DNA of 44,673 nt from Acidisphaera sp. L21 (lineage in GTDB: Bacteria > Pseudomonadota > Alphaproteobacteria > Acetobacterales > Acetobacteraceae). The notes below the pieces were generated by a model that was not told where the DNA came from, did not search any database, and saw nothing but the letters and a program-made list of their open reading frames with translations. The stretch spans positions 1 through 44,673 of the forward strand of contig NZ_LMUY01000018.1 of the NCBI RefSeq assembly GCF_009765685.1, written 5' to 3'. Numbering within the stretch: the first letter of the stretch is position 1; every line of letters begins with the position of its first letter. This document shows positions 15,882 to 23,957 of the stretch, piece after piece. A program made the translations under genes and the position numbers.

Positions 15882-16799
15882 ATGGACCTCGCCACGCCCG
15901 CGCCTGACCCCACCCTCGAATCCCCCGCCCCCTACATCATCCTGCGCCCCCCGGTGCAGCTTGCGCCGCTGGTCGTCGCCTCCCCGCACTCGGGCCGTTA
16001 CTACGCGCCGGAATTCCTCAGCGCCGCCCGGCTCGGCCCCTTGGACCTGCGCCGCAGTGAGGACTCCTTCGTTGAGGAGTTGTTTCAGTCGGCCGTCACC
16101 CACGGCGCCCCCTTGCTATGCGCCCAATTCCCTCGCGCCTTCTGCGACCCGAACCGGGAGGCGTGGGAGTTGGATCCGACCATGTTCGCCGACGCGCTGC
16201 CGCCCTGGGTGAATACCACCAGCCCCCGCGTCGGCGCCGGGCTGGGCACGATCGCGCGGGTGGTGACGTCGGGCGAGTCGATCTACCGCGGCAAGTTGCA
16301 GTTTGCCGACGCACAGGCCCGGGTGGCGACGTGCTGGCAACCCTATCACGACGCCCTGGCCGGACTGATCGCGGACACGCAGCTGGAGTTCGATTGCTGC
16401 CTGCTGATCGACTGCCATTCCATGCCCGTGGGCAGTGGCCGGTTTGGCGGCCCAGATTTCGTGCTGGGGGACGCACACGGCACCGCCTGCATGCCGCAGA
16501 TCACCGCCCTGGTGGAACGGGTGCTCCGCGAATTCGGCTACGAGGTACGGCGGAATGACCCGTATGCCGGCGGCTACGTCACCCGGCATTACGGCCGGCC
16601 CCGCTACGGCGTGCACGCCCTGCAGATCGAGGTTGCTCGACGTCTCTACATGGACGAATCGGTGCTGGAGCGATCGGGCGGGTTCAACCCATTACGGGCC
16701 CAGCTGGATATTTTGATGCAGCATGTCGCCGCCGCCTGCGCCGGGATCATGGCCCCCGCCAAAAAAGAAGGCGGTGCCTCACGGCACCGCCAAGTTTAG
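15882..16799 (+). CDS. N-formylglutamate amidohydrolase family protein
   Basis: This 305-residue protein matches the N-formylglutamate amidohydrolase family. VVASPHSGRYYAPEF, DLRRSEDSFVEELF, the acidic LLIDCHSMP block, and NDPYAGGYVTRHYGRPRYGVHALQIEVARRLYMDE are typical. Members hydrolyse N-formyl-L-glutamate in histidine breakdown, but many paralogues lie away from hut genes as here, so the substrate is open. The purine-rich AAGGAAGG at 15861-15868 may serve as ribosome site, 13 nt from ATG. The last residues (AKKEGGASRHRQV) do not look like family sequence. They are the translation of an overlapping terminator hairpin belonging to a minus-strand RNA. Confidence 0.85.
   Translation: MDLATPAPDPTLESPAPYIILRPPVQLAPLVVASPHSGRYYAPEFLSAARLGPLDLRRSEDSFVEELFQSAVTHGAPLLCAQFPRAFCDPNREAWELDPTMFADALPPWVNTTSPRVGAGLGTIARVVTSGESIYRGKLQFADAQARVATCWQPYHDALAGLIADTQLEFDCCLLIDCHSMPVGSGRFGGPDFVLGDAHGTACMPQITALVERVLREFGYEVRRNDPYAGGYVTRHYGRPRYGVHALQIEVARRLYMDESVLERSGGFNPLRAQLDILMQHVAAACAGIMAPAKKEGGASRHRQV
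16761..16791 (-). terminator. Intrinsic terminator of the candidate small RNA
   Basis: The stem is GGCGGTGCC / GGCACCGCC (16770-16778 with 16783-16791) with a 4-nt loop. On the minus strand it is followed by TTCTTTTTT (16769-16761). The plus strand lacks a T-run after the hairpin, so the direction is minus. Confidence 0.85.
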
Positions 16800-16842
16800 G
16801 GAGGAAACGTCCAAGAAGCAGCGAGACCGAAGCCTCACTGCG
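16761..16842 (-). ncRNA. Candidate trans-acting small RNA with anti-Shine-Dalgarno linker
   Basis: Read on the minus strand, 16841-16818 forms a 24-nt hairpin: a 10-bp stem capped by C(UUCG)G. Two stem pairs are G-U on this strand but mismatched on the plus strand, which marks the minus strand as the RNA. A mostly unpaired linker containing UUUCCUCCCU follows; CCUCC is complementary to Shine-Dalgarno sequences. It ends in a perfect 9-bp hairpin (16791-16770) and UUCUUUUUU. A TTGCGA-17-TAACTT promoter lies just upstream, giving an RNA of about 80 nt. The architecture resembles alphaproteobacterial regulators that block ribosome binding. I cannot assign it to a named family. Confidence 0.7.
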
Positions 16843-16848
16843 AGTAGG

Positions 16849-16877
16849 AAGTTAGCCAAGCCGCCCCGTCCTCGCAA
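16849..16877 (-). promoter_or_regulatory. Candidate promoter of the small RNA
   Basis: On the minus strand TTGCGA (16877-16872) is separated by 17 nt from TAACTT (16854-16849). Initiation about 7 nt downstream would fall at 16842, exactly at the base of the UUCG hairpin. The TTGC -35 matches the one proposed for the tRNA. Confidence 0.5.
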
Positions 16878-16974
16878 GCACTTTTTTGCAGTGCAGCATT
16901 TCTTTCCCGCACGCGTGCCCAGCACCCGTGAAATCATCAAGGATCCAGAAACCATTCTGCACCATCCTGCGCCT

Positions 16975-17829
16975 ATGAAGCGGTTTGTCCTGATCGTCGG
17001 CGCGCTGCTGGCAGCCGTCCCTTTCAACGGCGCAGATGCGCGCGCTTTAGCGCAGCCTGCCGCCAGCATTCCCGCCCCGTCCGCCCTATGCCGCGCCGCT
17101 ATTCTGCAAGCCGAGCGCGGCGGCCATGTGCCCGATCGTTTGCTGGACGCGATCGCTGTGGTGGAAAGTGGCAAGCGCGACCCCGTCAGCGGCGCCGTGT
17201 ATCCCTGGCCCTGGACCATCAATGCCGAGGGCGTGGGCCATTGGTATGATAGCAAGGCCGAGGCGATTGCAGCTGTGCAGGCCTTGCAGGCGCGCGGCGT
17301 TCGCTCGATCGACGTCGGGTGCATGCAGGTGAACCTGATGCATCACGCGGACGCGTTTTCCAGCCTGGATGCCGCGTTCGATCCGATGATCAATGCGGCG
17401 TACGCTGCGAAATTCCTGCAGCAATTGTTCAACCAGACCAATGCCTGGCCGCTGGCTGCGGCAGCGTATCACTCCTTTACGCCGGATGTCGGTGCGGATT
17501 ATGCCCGCAAGGTCCTAGCAGCCTGGGGCGTGCCGCAATTGCCGGTGGGCGCACAAGCTGTGACCGCCGGGACGGCGCGCGCCCCCGGAGTGCCCGCACC
17601 CATGCAGATGGCGCAGGCTGGGGCGGGAATGCCCGGCAGTATTGCAGGCGGCGCCGGTGGCCGTGTGGCAGTGATGCTGCCCATGGGCCACGAAGCCCCG
17701 CGCACGATGGCGCTCGGTGGCAACATCCCGGCTGGACGCGGCGCCATGCCGGTCATGGCAATGCGCGGACTGGATGCATACAGGGCTATGCCAATCAGCT
17801 TCGCCGCCCGCCCGACAGGCCGTTTTTAG
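16975..17829 (+). CDS. Periplasmic lytic transglycosylase-like protein (SLT domain)
   Basis: This 284-residue exported protein has a signal peptide (KRFVLIVGALLAAVPFNGADARA, residues 2-24). The SLT/lysozyme-like domain follows: ALCRAAILQAERGGHVPDRLLDAIAVVESG carries the expected catalytic glutamate in VVESG. WTINAEGVGHWYDSKAEAIAAV and DVGCMQVNLMHH are typical of the small transglycosylases that open peptidoglycan locally. From about residue 190 the sequence becomes Gly/Ala/Met-rich and low in complexity, without a recognisable domain. No secretion-system genes are nearby, so a role in cell-wall turnover is as likely as assembly of an envelope machine. Confidence 0.82.
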   Translation: MKRFVLIVGALLAAVPFNGADARALAQPAASIPAPSALCRAAILQAERGGHVPDRLLDAIAVVESGKRDPVSGAVYPWPWTINAEGVGHWYDSKAEAIAAVQALQARGVRSIDVGCMQVNLMHHADAFSSLDAAFDPMINAAYAAKFLQQLFNQTNAWPLAAAAYHSFTPDVGADYARKVLAAWGVPQLPVGAQAVTAGTARAPGVPAPMQMAQAGAGMPGSIAGGAGGRVAVMLPMGHEAPRTMALGGNIPAGRGAMPVMAMRGLDAYRAMPISFAARPTGRF

Positions 17830-17919
17830 CGATTTTCGACCCGAACAGGAGTCGCTTTTCGCCGCAGATTGCCCCAATTTGCAGGCGTTTCAGATCGTGA
17901 ACATTTTTCCATGTAACGA

Positions 17920-17948
17920 TTGATGTAGAGCACAGATCAAACTGATAT
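17920..17948 (+). promoter_or_regulatory. Candidate promoter for the RND efflux operon
   Basis: TTGATG (17920-17925) and TGATAT (17943-17948) are spaced by 17 nt in a locally AT-richer stretch, 38 bp upstream of the adaptor ATG. The -35 match is fair and the -10 is weak. Confidence 0.35.
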
Positions 17949-17985
17949 GTGCTGCGCTGCACAAACAGTATCGCGGGGGTGATCT

Positions 17986-19104
17986 ATGGTGAGACTCGGT
18001 GTTGTCGCAGGGGTTCTATCACTCGCCATCGCAGCGCCTGCGTTTGCGCAGCAAGCCTCCGGAGTCCCAGTCAGCACCGCCAACGCCCAGCGGGCCGATG
18101 TGCCGATCATCACCCGCGGTATCGGCACCGTGCAGGCCCTGCAATCCGTGCTGGTGCGCGCCCGAGTCGATGGCACGGTCGAGAAGATCGCCTTCACCGA
18201 GGGCCAGGACGTCAAGCCCGGCGATCTGCTCGCGATCATCGATCCCCGCCCCTACCAGGCCGCCTACGACCAGGCAGTCGCTAAGAAATCTGCCGACATG
18301 GCGCAGCTTGGCAACGCGAAGCGAGATCTGGTCCGCTATTCCGACCTCGCTAAAAGCGAATTCGCCTCCCGCCAGAGCGTGGACACCCAACAGGCCTCCG
18401 TCTCGCAGACCACGGCCACCACCCAGGCCGACGACGCCCAGATCGCGATGGCCAAGCTGAACCTCGATTTCAGTCGGATCGTGTCCCCGATCGACGGCCG
18501 GGTCGGCCTGCGCCTGGTGGACCAGGGCAACCTGATCCACGCCAACGACTCCGCCGGGATCGTGACGGTCAACCAGATCCATCCGATTTCGATGCTGTTC
18601 ACCCTGCCGCAGGATGTGTTCCCCACCGTGCAGGATTCGATGCGCGCGTCGACCGAGCCGCTGAAGGTGATCGCCTACAGCTCCGACGATAAGGAGAAGC
18701 TGAGCGAGGGGACGCTGCTGACGATGGACAACGCCATCGACACTAGCACCGGCACAATCAAGCTGAAGGCCCAGTTCCACAACCGGGACGACCGGCTATG
18801 GCCCGGCCAATTCATCAACGCCCATCTACAGCTCAGCATCGCCAAGAACGTCATCACCGTTCCGTCCACCGCGGTGCAGCGCGGGGTGAACGGGCTGTAC
18901 GTCTATGTCGTGAAGTCGGGTGACGTCGCGGGGCTGGTGCCGATTGAGGCCGGGCAGGATGACGGCCGGGTGACGATCGTCACCAAAGGCTTGACAGGCA
19001 CGGAGAAGGTCGTGACCGGCGGCCAATCCCGGCTCACCGATGGCACACGTCTTGCCTTGAGCGCGCCATCAAGTTCGGCGACACCAGCAAAAGCAGGCGG
19101 CTAG
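17986..19104 (+). CDS. RND efflux periplasmic adaptor subunit (MdtA/HlyD family)
   Basis: This 372-residue membrane-fusion protein has a signal peptide ending at FAQ (residues 1-22). Family segments are the first lipoyl half VLVRARVDGTVEKIAFTEGQDVKPGDLLAIIDPRPY, a helical hairpin (about 85-145), the second lipoyl half FSRIVSPIDGRVGLRLVDQGNLI, and the beta-barrel LWPGQFINAHLQLS. It bridges the inner-membrane RND pump to an outer-membrane channel. The permease follows after 8 bp, so the two are one operon. No outer-membrane factor or local regulator gene is seen. Confidence 0.9.
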   Translation: MVRLGVVAGVLSLAIAAPAFAQQASGVPVSTANAQRADVPIITRGIGTVQALQSVLVRARVDGTVEKIAFTEGQDVKPGDLLAIIDPRPYQAAYDQAVAKKSADMAQLGNAKRDLVRYSDLAKSEFASRQSVDTQQASVSQTTATTQADDAQIAMAKLNLDFSRIVSPIDGRVGLRLVDQGNLIHANDSAGIVTVNQIHPISMLFTLPQDVFPTVQDSMRASTEPLKVIAYSSDDKEKLSEGTLLTMDNAIDTSTGTIKLKAQFHNRDDRLWPGQFINAHLQLSIAKNVITVPSTAVQRGVNGLYVYVVKSGDVAGLVPIEAGQDDGRVTIVTKGLTGTEKVVTGGQSRLTDGTRLALSAPSSSATPAKAGG

Positions 19105-19112
19105 ACCATTCT

Positions 19113-22100
19113 ATGAGCATCTCATCGCCCTTCATCCGCAAGCCCATTGCAACATCGCTGCTGATGGCGGCCCTGCTGCTGGTGGGCATCGCCGCCTACC
19201 CGCTGCTGCCAGTGGCGCCATTGCCGCGCGTGGACTTTCCCACCATCGCCGTGTCCGGCAGCCTACCCGGGGCCAGTCCCGAAACGATGGCATCGACCGT
19301 GGCCCAGCCGCTAGAGCGGCAATTCGCCCAGATCTCCGGCGTGTCGCAGCTGACCTCGATCAGCGTGCAGGGCAATACCCAGGTGACGGTGCAGTTCGAC
19401 CTGGACCGGAACATCGATGCCGCCGCCGGTGATATCCAGGCCGCCATCAACGCCGCCGGCGGCCAGTTGCCGAAGAACCTGCCCAGCCCGCCGACCTATC
19501 GCAAGGTCAACCCGGCGGACAGCCCGATCCTCATCTTGTCCGTCCAGTCCGACACCCTACCGCTGATCGAGGTGGATGACTGGGCCGACAACATCCTCAG
19601 CCAGCAGATCTCCCAGATTTCCGGCGTGTCCCAGGTCTCCATCGGTGGCGAGCAGAAGCGCGCCGTCCGCGTCCAGGTCGACCCTGCGCGGCTGGCCGCC
19701 ATGGGCATGACATTGGAGGACGTGCGGCAGACCCTGACCAACGTCACGGTCAACACCGCCAAGGGCAGCATCGACGGGGATCGGCAGGCCTTCGCCATCT
19801 ACGACAACGACCAGTTGACCAAGGCCGACCACTACGAGGGCGCCATCATCGCCTATCGCAACGGCGCCCCGGTGCGCGTTCGCGATATCGGCCGCGCGAT
19901 CGACGGGCCGGAGAACGCCAAACTCGCCGGCTGGCAGAACGGCAAGCGCGGCATCCAGTTGCTGATCTTCAAGCAGCCCGGCGCCAACGTCATCGATACC
20001 GTCAACAAGATCCGCGATGAGCTGCCGCGCCTGCAGGCCGCCATTCCCCCCAGCGTGCGTGTGGAAACCATCATCGACCGCACGCAGACCATCAAGGCCT
20101 CGGTCGAGGACGTGCAGTTTACGCTGCTGCTATCCATCGCCCTGGTGGTGATGGTGATCTTCGTGTTCCTGCGCAATTTCTGGGCGACCGTCATCCCCAG
20201 CATCACCGTGCCGCTGGCCTTGGTCGGCACCTTCGCCGTGATGTACGTGATGGGCTACAGCCTGGATAACCTGTCGCTTATGGCGCTCACCATCGCGGTT
20301 GGCTTCGTGGTCGACGACGCCATCGTCATGCTGGAGAACATCTACCGCTACGTCGAAGAAGGCATGAACCCGATGGAGGCGGCGCTGCGCGGCGCCGGGG
20401 AAATCGGCTTCACCATCATCTCCATCAGCATCTCGCTGATCGCCGTGTTCATTCCGCTGCTGCTGATGGGCGGCATCGTCGGCCGCCTATTCCGCGAGTT
20501 CGCCATGACGGTGGCCATCGCCGTGGTGGTATCGGGCATCATTTCACTGACATTGACGCCGATGATGTGCTCGCGCTTCCTCAAGCATCACAGCGGCGAG
20601 CACGGGCGGATGTATCGTATCATCGAAGGGATGTTCGATGCGCTGATCGGTGGCTACCGCCGGACGCTGGACATCGCCCTGCGCTTCCGCTTCGTCACGC
20701 TGATGGTGTTCTTCTGCACCCTGGGCATCACCGGCTACTTGTATGTCCAGATCCCCAAGGGCTTCTTCCCGCAACAGGATACCGGCGTCATCATCGGCAT
20801 CACCGAAGGGGCGCAGGACATCTCCTTCCAGGAAATGTCCCGCCGCCAGCAGGCCCTGGGCGCCATCATCGGTGCGGATCCGGACGTGCAGTCCTATTCG
20901 TCCTCGATCGGTGCGGGCCTTGGGGGGCAGACCGGCAATAATGGCCGTCTATATATCGCGCTGAAGCCGTTCAGTGAGCGCACGGCGAGCGCCCAGCAGA
21001 TCATCGCACGCCTCCGGGATAAAACCCGGGTGGTCGAGGGTGCGCAGGCATTCATGCAGCCGGCGCAGGACATCAACATCGGCGGCCGGCTGTCCCGCAC
21101 CCAGTATCAATTCACCCTGCAGGATGCCGACCTTTCGGAGCTGTATCAGTGGGCGCCGAAGGTGCTGGACAAGCTGCGCGGCTTGGGGACCCTCCGGGAT
21201 CTGGCGACGGACCAGCAGATGTCCGGCACCACCGCGACGTTGACGATCGACCGCGATGCGGCCTCCCGCTTCGGCATCACCCCGCAGCTGATCGACGACA
21301 CACTGTATGATGCGTTCGGTCAGCGGCAGATCACCCAATACTTTACCCAGATCAACTCATACCATTTGATTCTGGAGGTCCCGCCAGACATGCAGGGCCG
21401 GGTCGACACGCTGGGCAAGCTGTATGTGAAATCCGCCTCGGGCGTGGCTGTTCCGCTAAGCTCGTTCGTGAAGATTGACACCAATCCGGTGTCATCCCTG
21501 TCACTGTCGCATCAAAGCCAGTTTCCGGCGGTCACGCTGTCGTTCAACCTGGCACCGAACGCGGCGCTGGGTGATGCGGTGAACGAGATCCAGGGCGCAA
21601 TGGCCGCTATGGGCTCGCCAGCAACGTTGCGCGGTACCTTCCAGGGCACGGCGCAGGCGTTCCAGTCCTCGCTCAGTAGCCAGCCTTACCTGATCGCGGC
21701 GGCGCTTATCACCGTCTACATCATCCTCGGCATCCTGTACGAGAGCTACATTCTGCCGCTCACCATCCTGTCGACCCTGCCTTCGGCCGGCGTCGGTGCG
21801 CTGATGATGCTGATGATCGCCCATTACGACCTGTCGATCATCGCGCTGATCGGCGTGATCCTGCTGATCGGCATCGTGAAGAAGAACGGCATCATGATGG
21901 TGGATTTCGCCATCTCTGCCGAGCGTCGCGATGGTGAGACGCCGTTGAACGCCATTCGCCAGGCTTGCCTGCTGCGGTTCCGGCCCATTCTGATGACGAC
22001 GATGGCTGCCATGCTGGGCGGCTTGCCGCTGATGCTGGAGGGCGGCGCCGGGTCCGAACTGCGCAAGCCGCTGGGCTACGCCATGGTGGGCGGATTGCTG

Positions 22101-22235
22101 CTGAGCCAGATACTGACGCTCTACACCACCCCGGTGATCTATCTATACCTGGACAAGCTGCAGCGTTGGCTAGCCCCGCGCCGCCGCAGCAACATGCCGA
22201 GCCTGGCCGAAAAGATGGGTGCTACGGCGGACTAA
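19113..22235 (+). CDS. RND multidrug efflux permease (HAE-1 family, MdtB/MdtC-like)
   Basis: This 1,040-residue permease has full family length with twelve predicted membrane helices and two large periplasmic loops. The N-terminal SSPFIRKPIATSLLMAALLL and AYPLLPVAPLPRVDFPTI are typical of MdtB/MdtC/MuxB-type pumps. Proton-relay residues are present: Asp401-Asp402 in VGFVVDDAIVMLEN and Lys923/Lys924 in GIVKKNGIMMVDF. It should export amphiphilic compounds using the proton gradient. MdtBC-type systems commonly carry two permeases, but only one is encoded here, so this pump probably works as a homotrimer. A weak hairpin follows the stop. Confidence 0.93.
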   Translation: MSISSPFIRKPIATSLLMAALLLVGIAAYPLLPVAPLPRVDFPTIAVSGSLPGASPETMASTVAQPLERQFAQISGVSQLTSISVQGNTQVTVQFDLDRNIDAAAGDIQAAINAAGGQLPKNLPSPPTYRKVNPADSPILILSVQSDTLPLIEVDDWADNILSQQISQISGVSQVSIGGEQKRAVRVQVDPARLAAMGMTLEDVRQTLTNVTVNTAKGSIDGDRQAFAIYDNDQLTKADHYEGAIIAYRNGAPVRVRDIGRAIDGPENAKLAGWQNGKRGIQLLIFKQPGANVIDTVNKIRDELPRLQAAIPPSVRVETIIDRTQTIKASVEDVQFTLLLSIALVVMVIFVFLRNFWATVIPSITVPLALVGTFAVMYVMGYSLDNLSLMALTIAVGFVVDDAIVMLENIYRYVEEGMNPMEAALRGAGEIGFTIISISISLIAVFIPLLLMGGIVGRLFREFAMTVAIAVVVSGIISLTLTPMMCSRFLKHHSGEHGRMYRIIEGMFDALIGGYRRTLDIALRFRFVTLMVFFCTLGITGYLYVQIPKGFFPQQDTGVIIGITEGAQDISFQEMSRRQQALGAIIGADPDVQSYSSSIGAGLGGQTGNNGRLYIALKPFSERTASAQQIIARLRDKTRVVEGAQAFMQPAQDINIGGRLSRTQYQFTLQDADLSELYQWAPKVLDKLRGLGTLRDLATDQQMSGTTATLTIDRDAASRFGITPQLIDDTLYDAFGQRQITQYFTQINSYHLILEVPPDMQGRVDTLGKLYVKSASGVAVPLSSFVKIDTNPVSSLSLSHQSQFPAVTLSFNLAPNAALGDAVNEIQGAMAAMGSPATLRGTFQGTAQAFQSSLSSQPYLIAAALITVYIILGILYESYILPLTILSTLPSAGVGALMMLMIAHYDLSIIALIGVILLIGIVKKNGIMMVDFAISAERRDGETPLNAIRQACLLRFRPILMTTMAAMLGGLPLMLEGGAGSELRKPLGYAMVGGLLLSQILTLYTTPVIYLYLDKLQRWLAPRRRSNMPSLAEKMGATAD

Positions 22236-22258
22236 CGCCACTTTCTATCGGATCCGTA

Positions 22259-22290
22259 AGCCCCGTCCTGGAACCCCGGGCGGGGCTTTG
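22259..22290 (+). terminator. Weak intrinsic terminator candidate after the RND operon
   Basis: AGCCCCG (22259-22265) pairs with CGGGGCT (22281-22287) across a 15-nt loop and is followed by only TTTG. It lies 24 nt after the permease stop and just before the dehydrogenase gene start. Confidence 0.45.
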
Positions 22291-22293
22291 CGT

Positions 22294-23388
22294 ATGGGGG
22301 CGGTGAACCAACTTACTGTTTCGCTTCTCTCCCGGATGGAAGCACTCGTCGTGCCGCTGCAAGACCGGGCCACGATGTGGGACCTTTCAGCCACCTTCCC
22401 CGCCGACGACATCGAAGATCTTCGGGCGGCTGGGCTGTTGCAAGCGATCGTCCCTGCACATCTGGGCGGATTGGGCCTGGGCACAGAGCCGGACGGCGCC
22501 TTAGGGGCACTGGCGTTACTGCGCCTGTTAGGCCGCGCAAACTTAGCGCTTGGACGGCTGGTGGAGGCGCATATCAACGCGTTGCGCCTGGTCTTCCGCT
22601 TGGCTGACCCGGCGTTGCAGCAGCGTGTGGCGCAGGACGCGAAGGACGGCAAACTGGTCGGCCTGTGGGTCACCGACCCGCCGGGCGATGGTCTACGGAT
22701 CAGCGCCGACGGGATGCTCAACGGGCATAAGCAATTTTGCTCCGGTGCCGGCCATATCGACGCCGCCGTCGTGACAGCGCTGGACGAGGCCGGCGGTGCC
22801 CGTCTGGTCTATGTGCCCATCGGCACCGGCCTCACGGCTAGCCCGCTCACTGGCGGCCTGTCCGGCATGCGGGCGGCAACGACAGGCCAGGTCGCCTTCG
22901 ACAGTGCCGCCGGCACCGTGTTCGGCAAGCCGGACGACTATCTGGCCGAACCGGATTTCTCCTGCGGCGCCTGGCGCACTTCGGCCGTGACACTCGGCGG
23001 GCTGGAGGCGCTGTCCCAGCAACTGCGTAGCCAGTTGGTCTCCCGCCATCGTCACGGCGACCCGCACCAGCAGGCCCGGGTCGGCCAGGCCATGATCGCC
23101 ACCGAAACCGCACGCCTTTGGATGGCGGAGGCCGCGGTCCAGGCCGAATCCGAACCGAATGATATCCCGGCTGCCATCAGCTATGTCGGACAAGCGCGTC
23201 TGGCGGTGGAACGCGCCTGCCTGGAAGTGATGGAATTGAGCCAGCGATCCCTCGGTGTGGCGGCCTTTCTGCGGTCCAACCCGGTGGAGCGGATTTGCCG
23301 CGACCTCTCCACCTACCTCCGTCAACCTGCCGCCGACATGGTGCTGACCGAGGCCGCCATCTTCGGCATGGAGAACATCCCCCGATGA
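22294..23388 (+). CDS. Acyl-CoA dehydrogenase family protein
   Basis: This 364-residue protein has the flavin-dependent acyl-CoA dehydrogenase fold. Helical N-terminal EDLRAAGLLQAIVPAHLGGLGLG, a middle beta-domain with LVGLWVTDPPGDGL and LNGHKQFCSGAGHID, and a C-terminal helical bundle with AISYVGQARLAVERACLEVME are visible. It is divergent from fatty-acid oxidation enzymes. Its stop overlaps the next methyltransferase (ATGA), and a glycosyltransferase lies beyond. That association with modification genes suggests a biosynthetic rather than catabolic role. ATG 22294 is used; ATG 22336 (MEALVVPLQ) is an alternative, and neither has a clear Shine-Dalgarno sequence. Confidence 0.8.
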   Translation: MGAVNQLTVSLLSRMEALVVPLQDRATMWDLSATFPADDIEDLRAAGLLQAIVPAHLGGLGLGTEPDGALGALALLRLLGRANLALGRLVEAHINALRLVFRLADPALQQRVAQDAKDGKLVGLWVTDPPGDGLRISADGMLNGHKQFCSGAGHIDAAVVTALDEAGGARLVYVPIGTGLTASPLTGGLSGMRAATTGQVAFDSAAGTVFGKPDDYLAEPDFSCGAWRTSAVTLGGLEALSQQLRSQLVSRHRHGDPHQQARVGQAMIATETARLWMAEAAVQAESEPNDIPAAISYVGQARLAVERACLEVMELSQRSLGVAAFLRSNPVERICRDLSTYLRQPAADMVLTEAAIFGMENIPR

Positions 23389-23957
23389 GCCGTTGGACAG
23401 AACCGGTTTCGCAAACCTGGCTGGAACAGCTGTATACGGCAGACCCGGACCCATGGAATTTTACCAATAGCGACTACGAGCGTGCAAAATACGCCGCCAC
23501 TCTCGGCGCCCTTCCACCGGGTAAATTTGCCAACGCACTGGAAATCGGCTGCTCAATTGGCGTGTTCACCCGCCAGTTGGCGGAGCGGTGCGGCACGCTT
23601 CGGGCGATCGATGCCTCCGAAGCTGCGCTGGTGAAGGCGCGCGAGCATTGCCCTGGAGTCCAGTTCGAACGTCGTTTTATCCCGGGCGAGTGGCCACAGG
23701 GCCGCTATGACCTGATCATGTTTTCCGAGATCCTCTACTTCCTCGACCGGGCAGCCATCAGCGCCACCGCCAAACTAGCCCTAACCGATTTGCAGCCCGG
23801 CGGAGTCATCCTTCTGGTCAATTACCTCGGCGCCATGTCTTTCCCGTGTACCGGGGACGAGGCGGCCGAGTTGTTCATCGAAATGACGGGCCTTACGCCA
23901 GCCCTTCAGATTCGAGAGACAGATTACCGGCTGGATCGGCTAGACCACCCGGGCTAG
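23385..23957 (+). CDS. NodS-like class I SAM-dependent methyltransferase
   Basis: This 190-residue methyltransferase resembles the nodulation-protein-S family of N-methyltransferases acting on amino sugars. The start WLEQLYTADPDPWNFTNSDYERAKYAATL is characteristic. SAM motif I is ALEIGCSIGVFTRQLA, followed by LRAIDASEAALVKARE and DLIMFSEILYFLD. The ATG overlaps the upstream dehydrogenase stop by 4 nt, so the two are co-translated. The last 65 nt overlap the 3' end of the glycosyltransferase on the opposite strand. The substrate is unknown; family resemblance suggests a sugar or lipid-linked amine. Confidence 0.8.
   Translation: MSRWTEPVSQTWLEQLYTADPDPWNFTNSDYERAKYAATLGALPPGKFANALEIGCSIGVFTRQLAERCGTLRAIDASEAALVKAREHCPGVQFERRFIPGEWPQGRYDLIMFSEILYFLDRAAISATAKLALTDLQPGGVILLVNYLGAMSFPCTGDEAAELFIEMTGLTPALQIRETDYRLDRLDHPG

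Noticed and set aside
16770-16791. Terminator for the N-formylglutamate amidohydrolase gene on the plus strand
   Set aside because: The hairpin is perfect but no T-run follows on the plus strand and it lies before the stop codon. The U-run is on the minus side.
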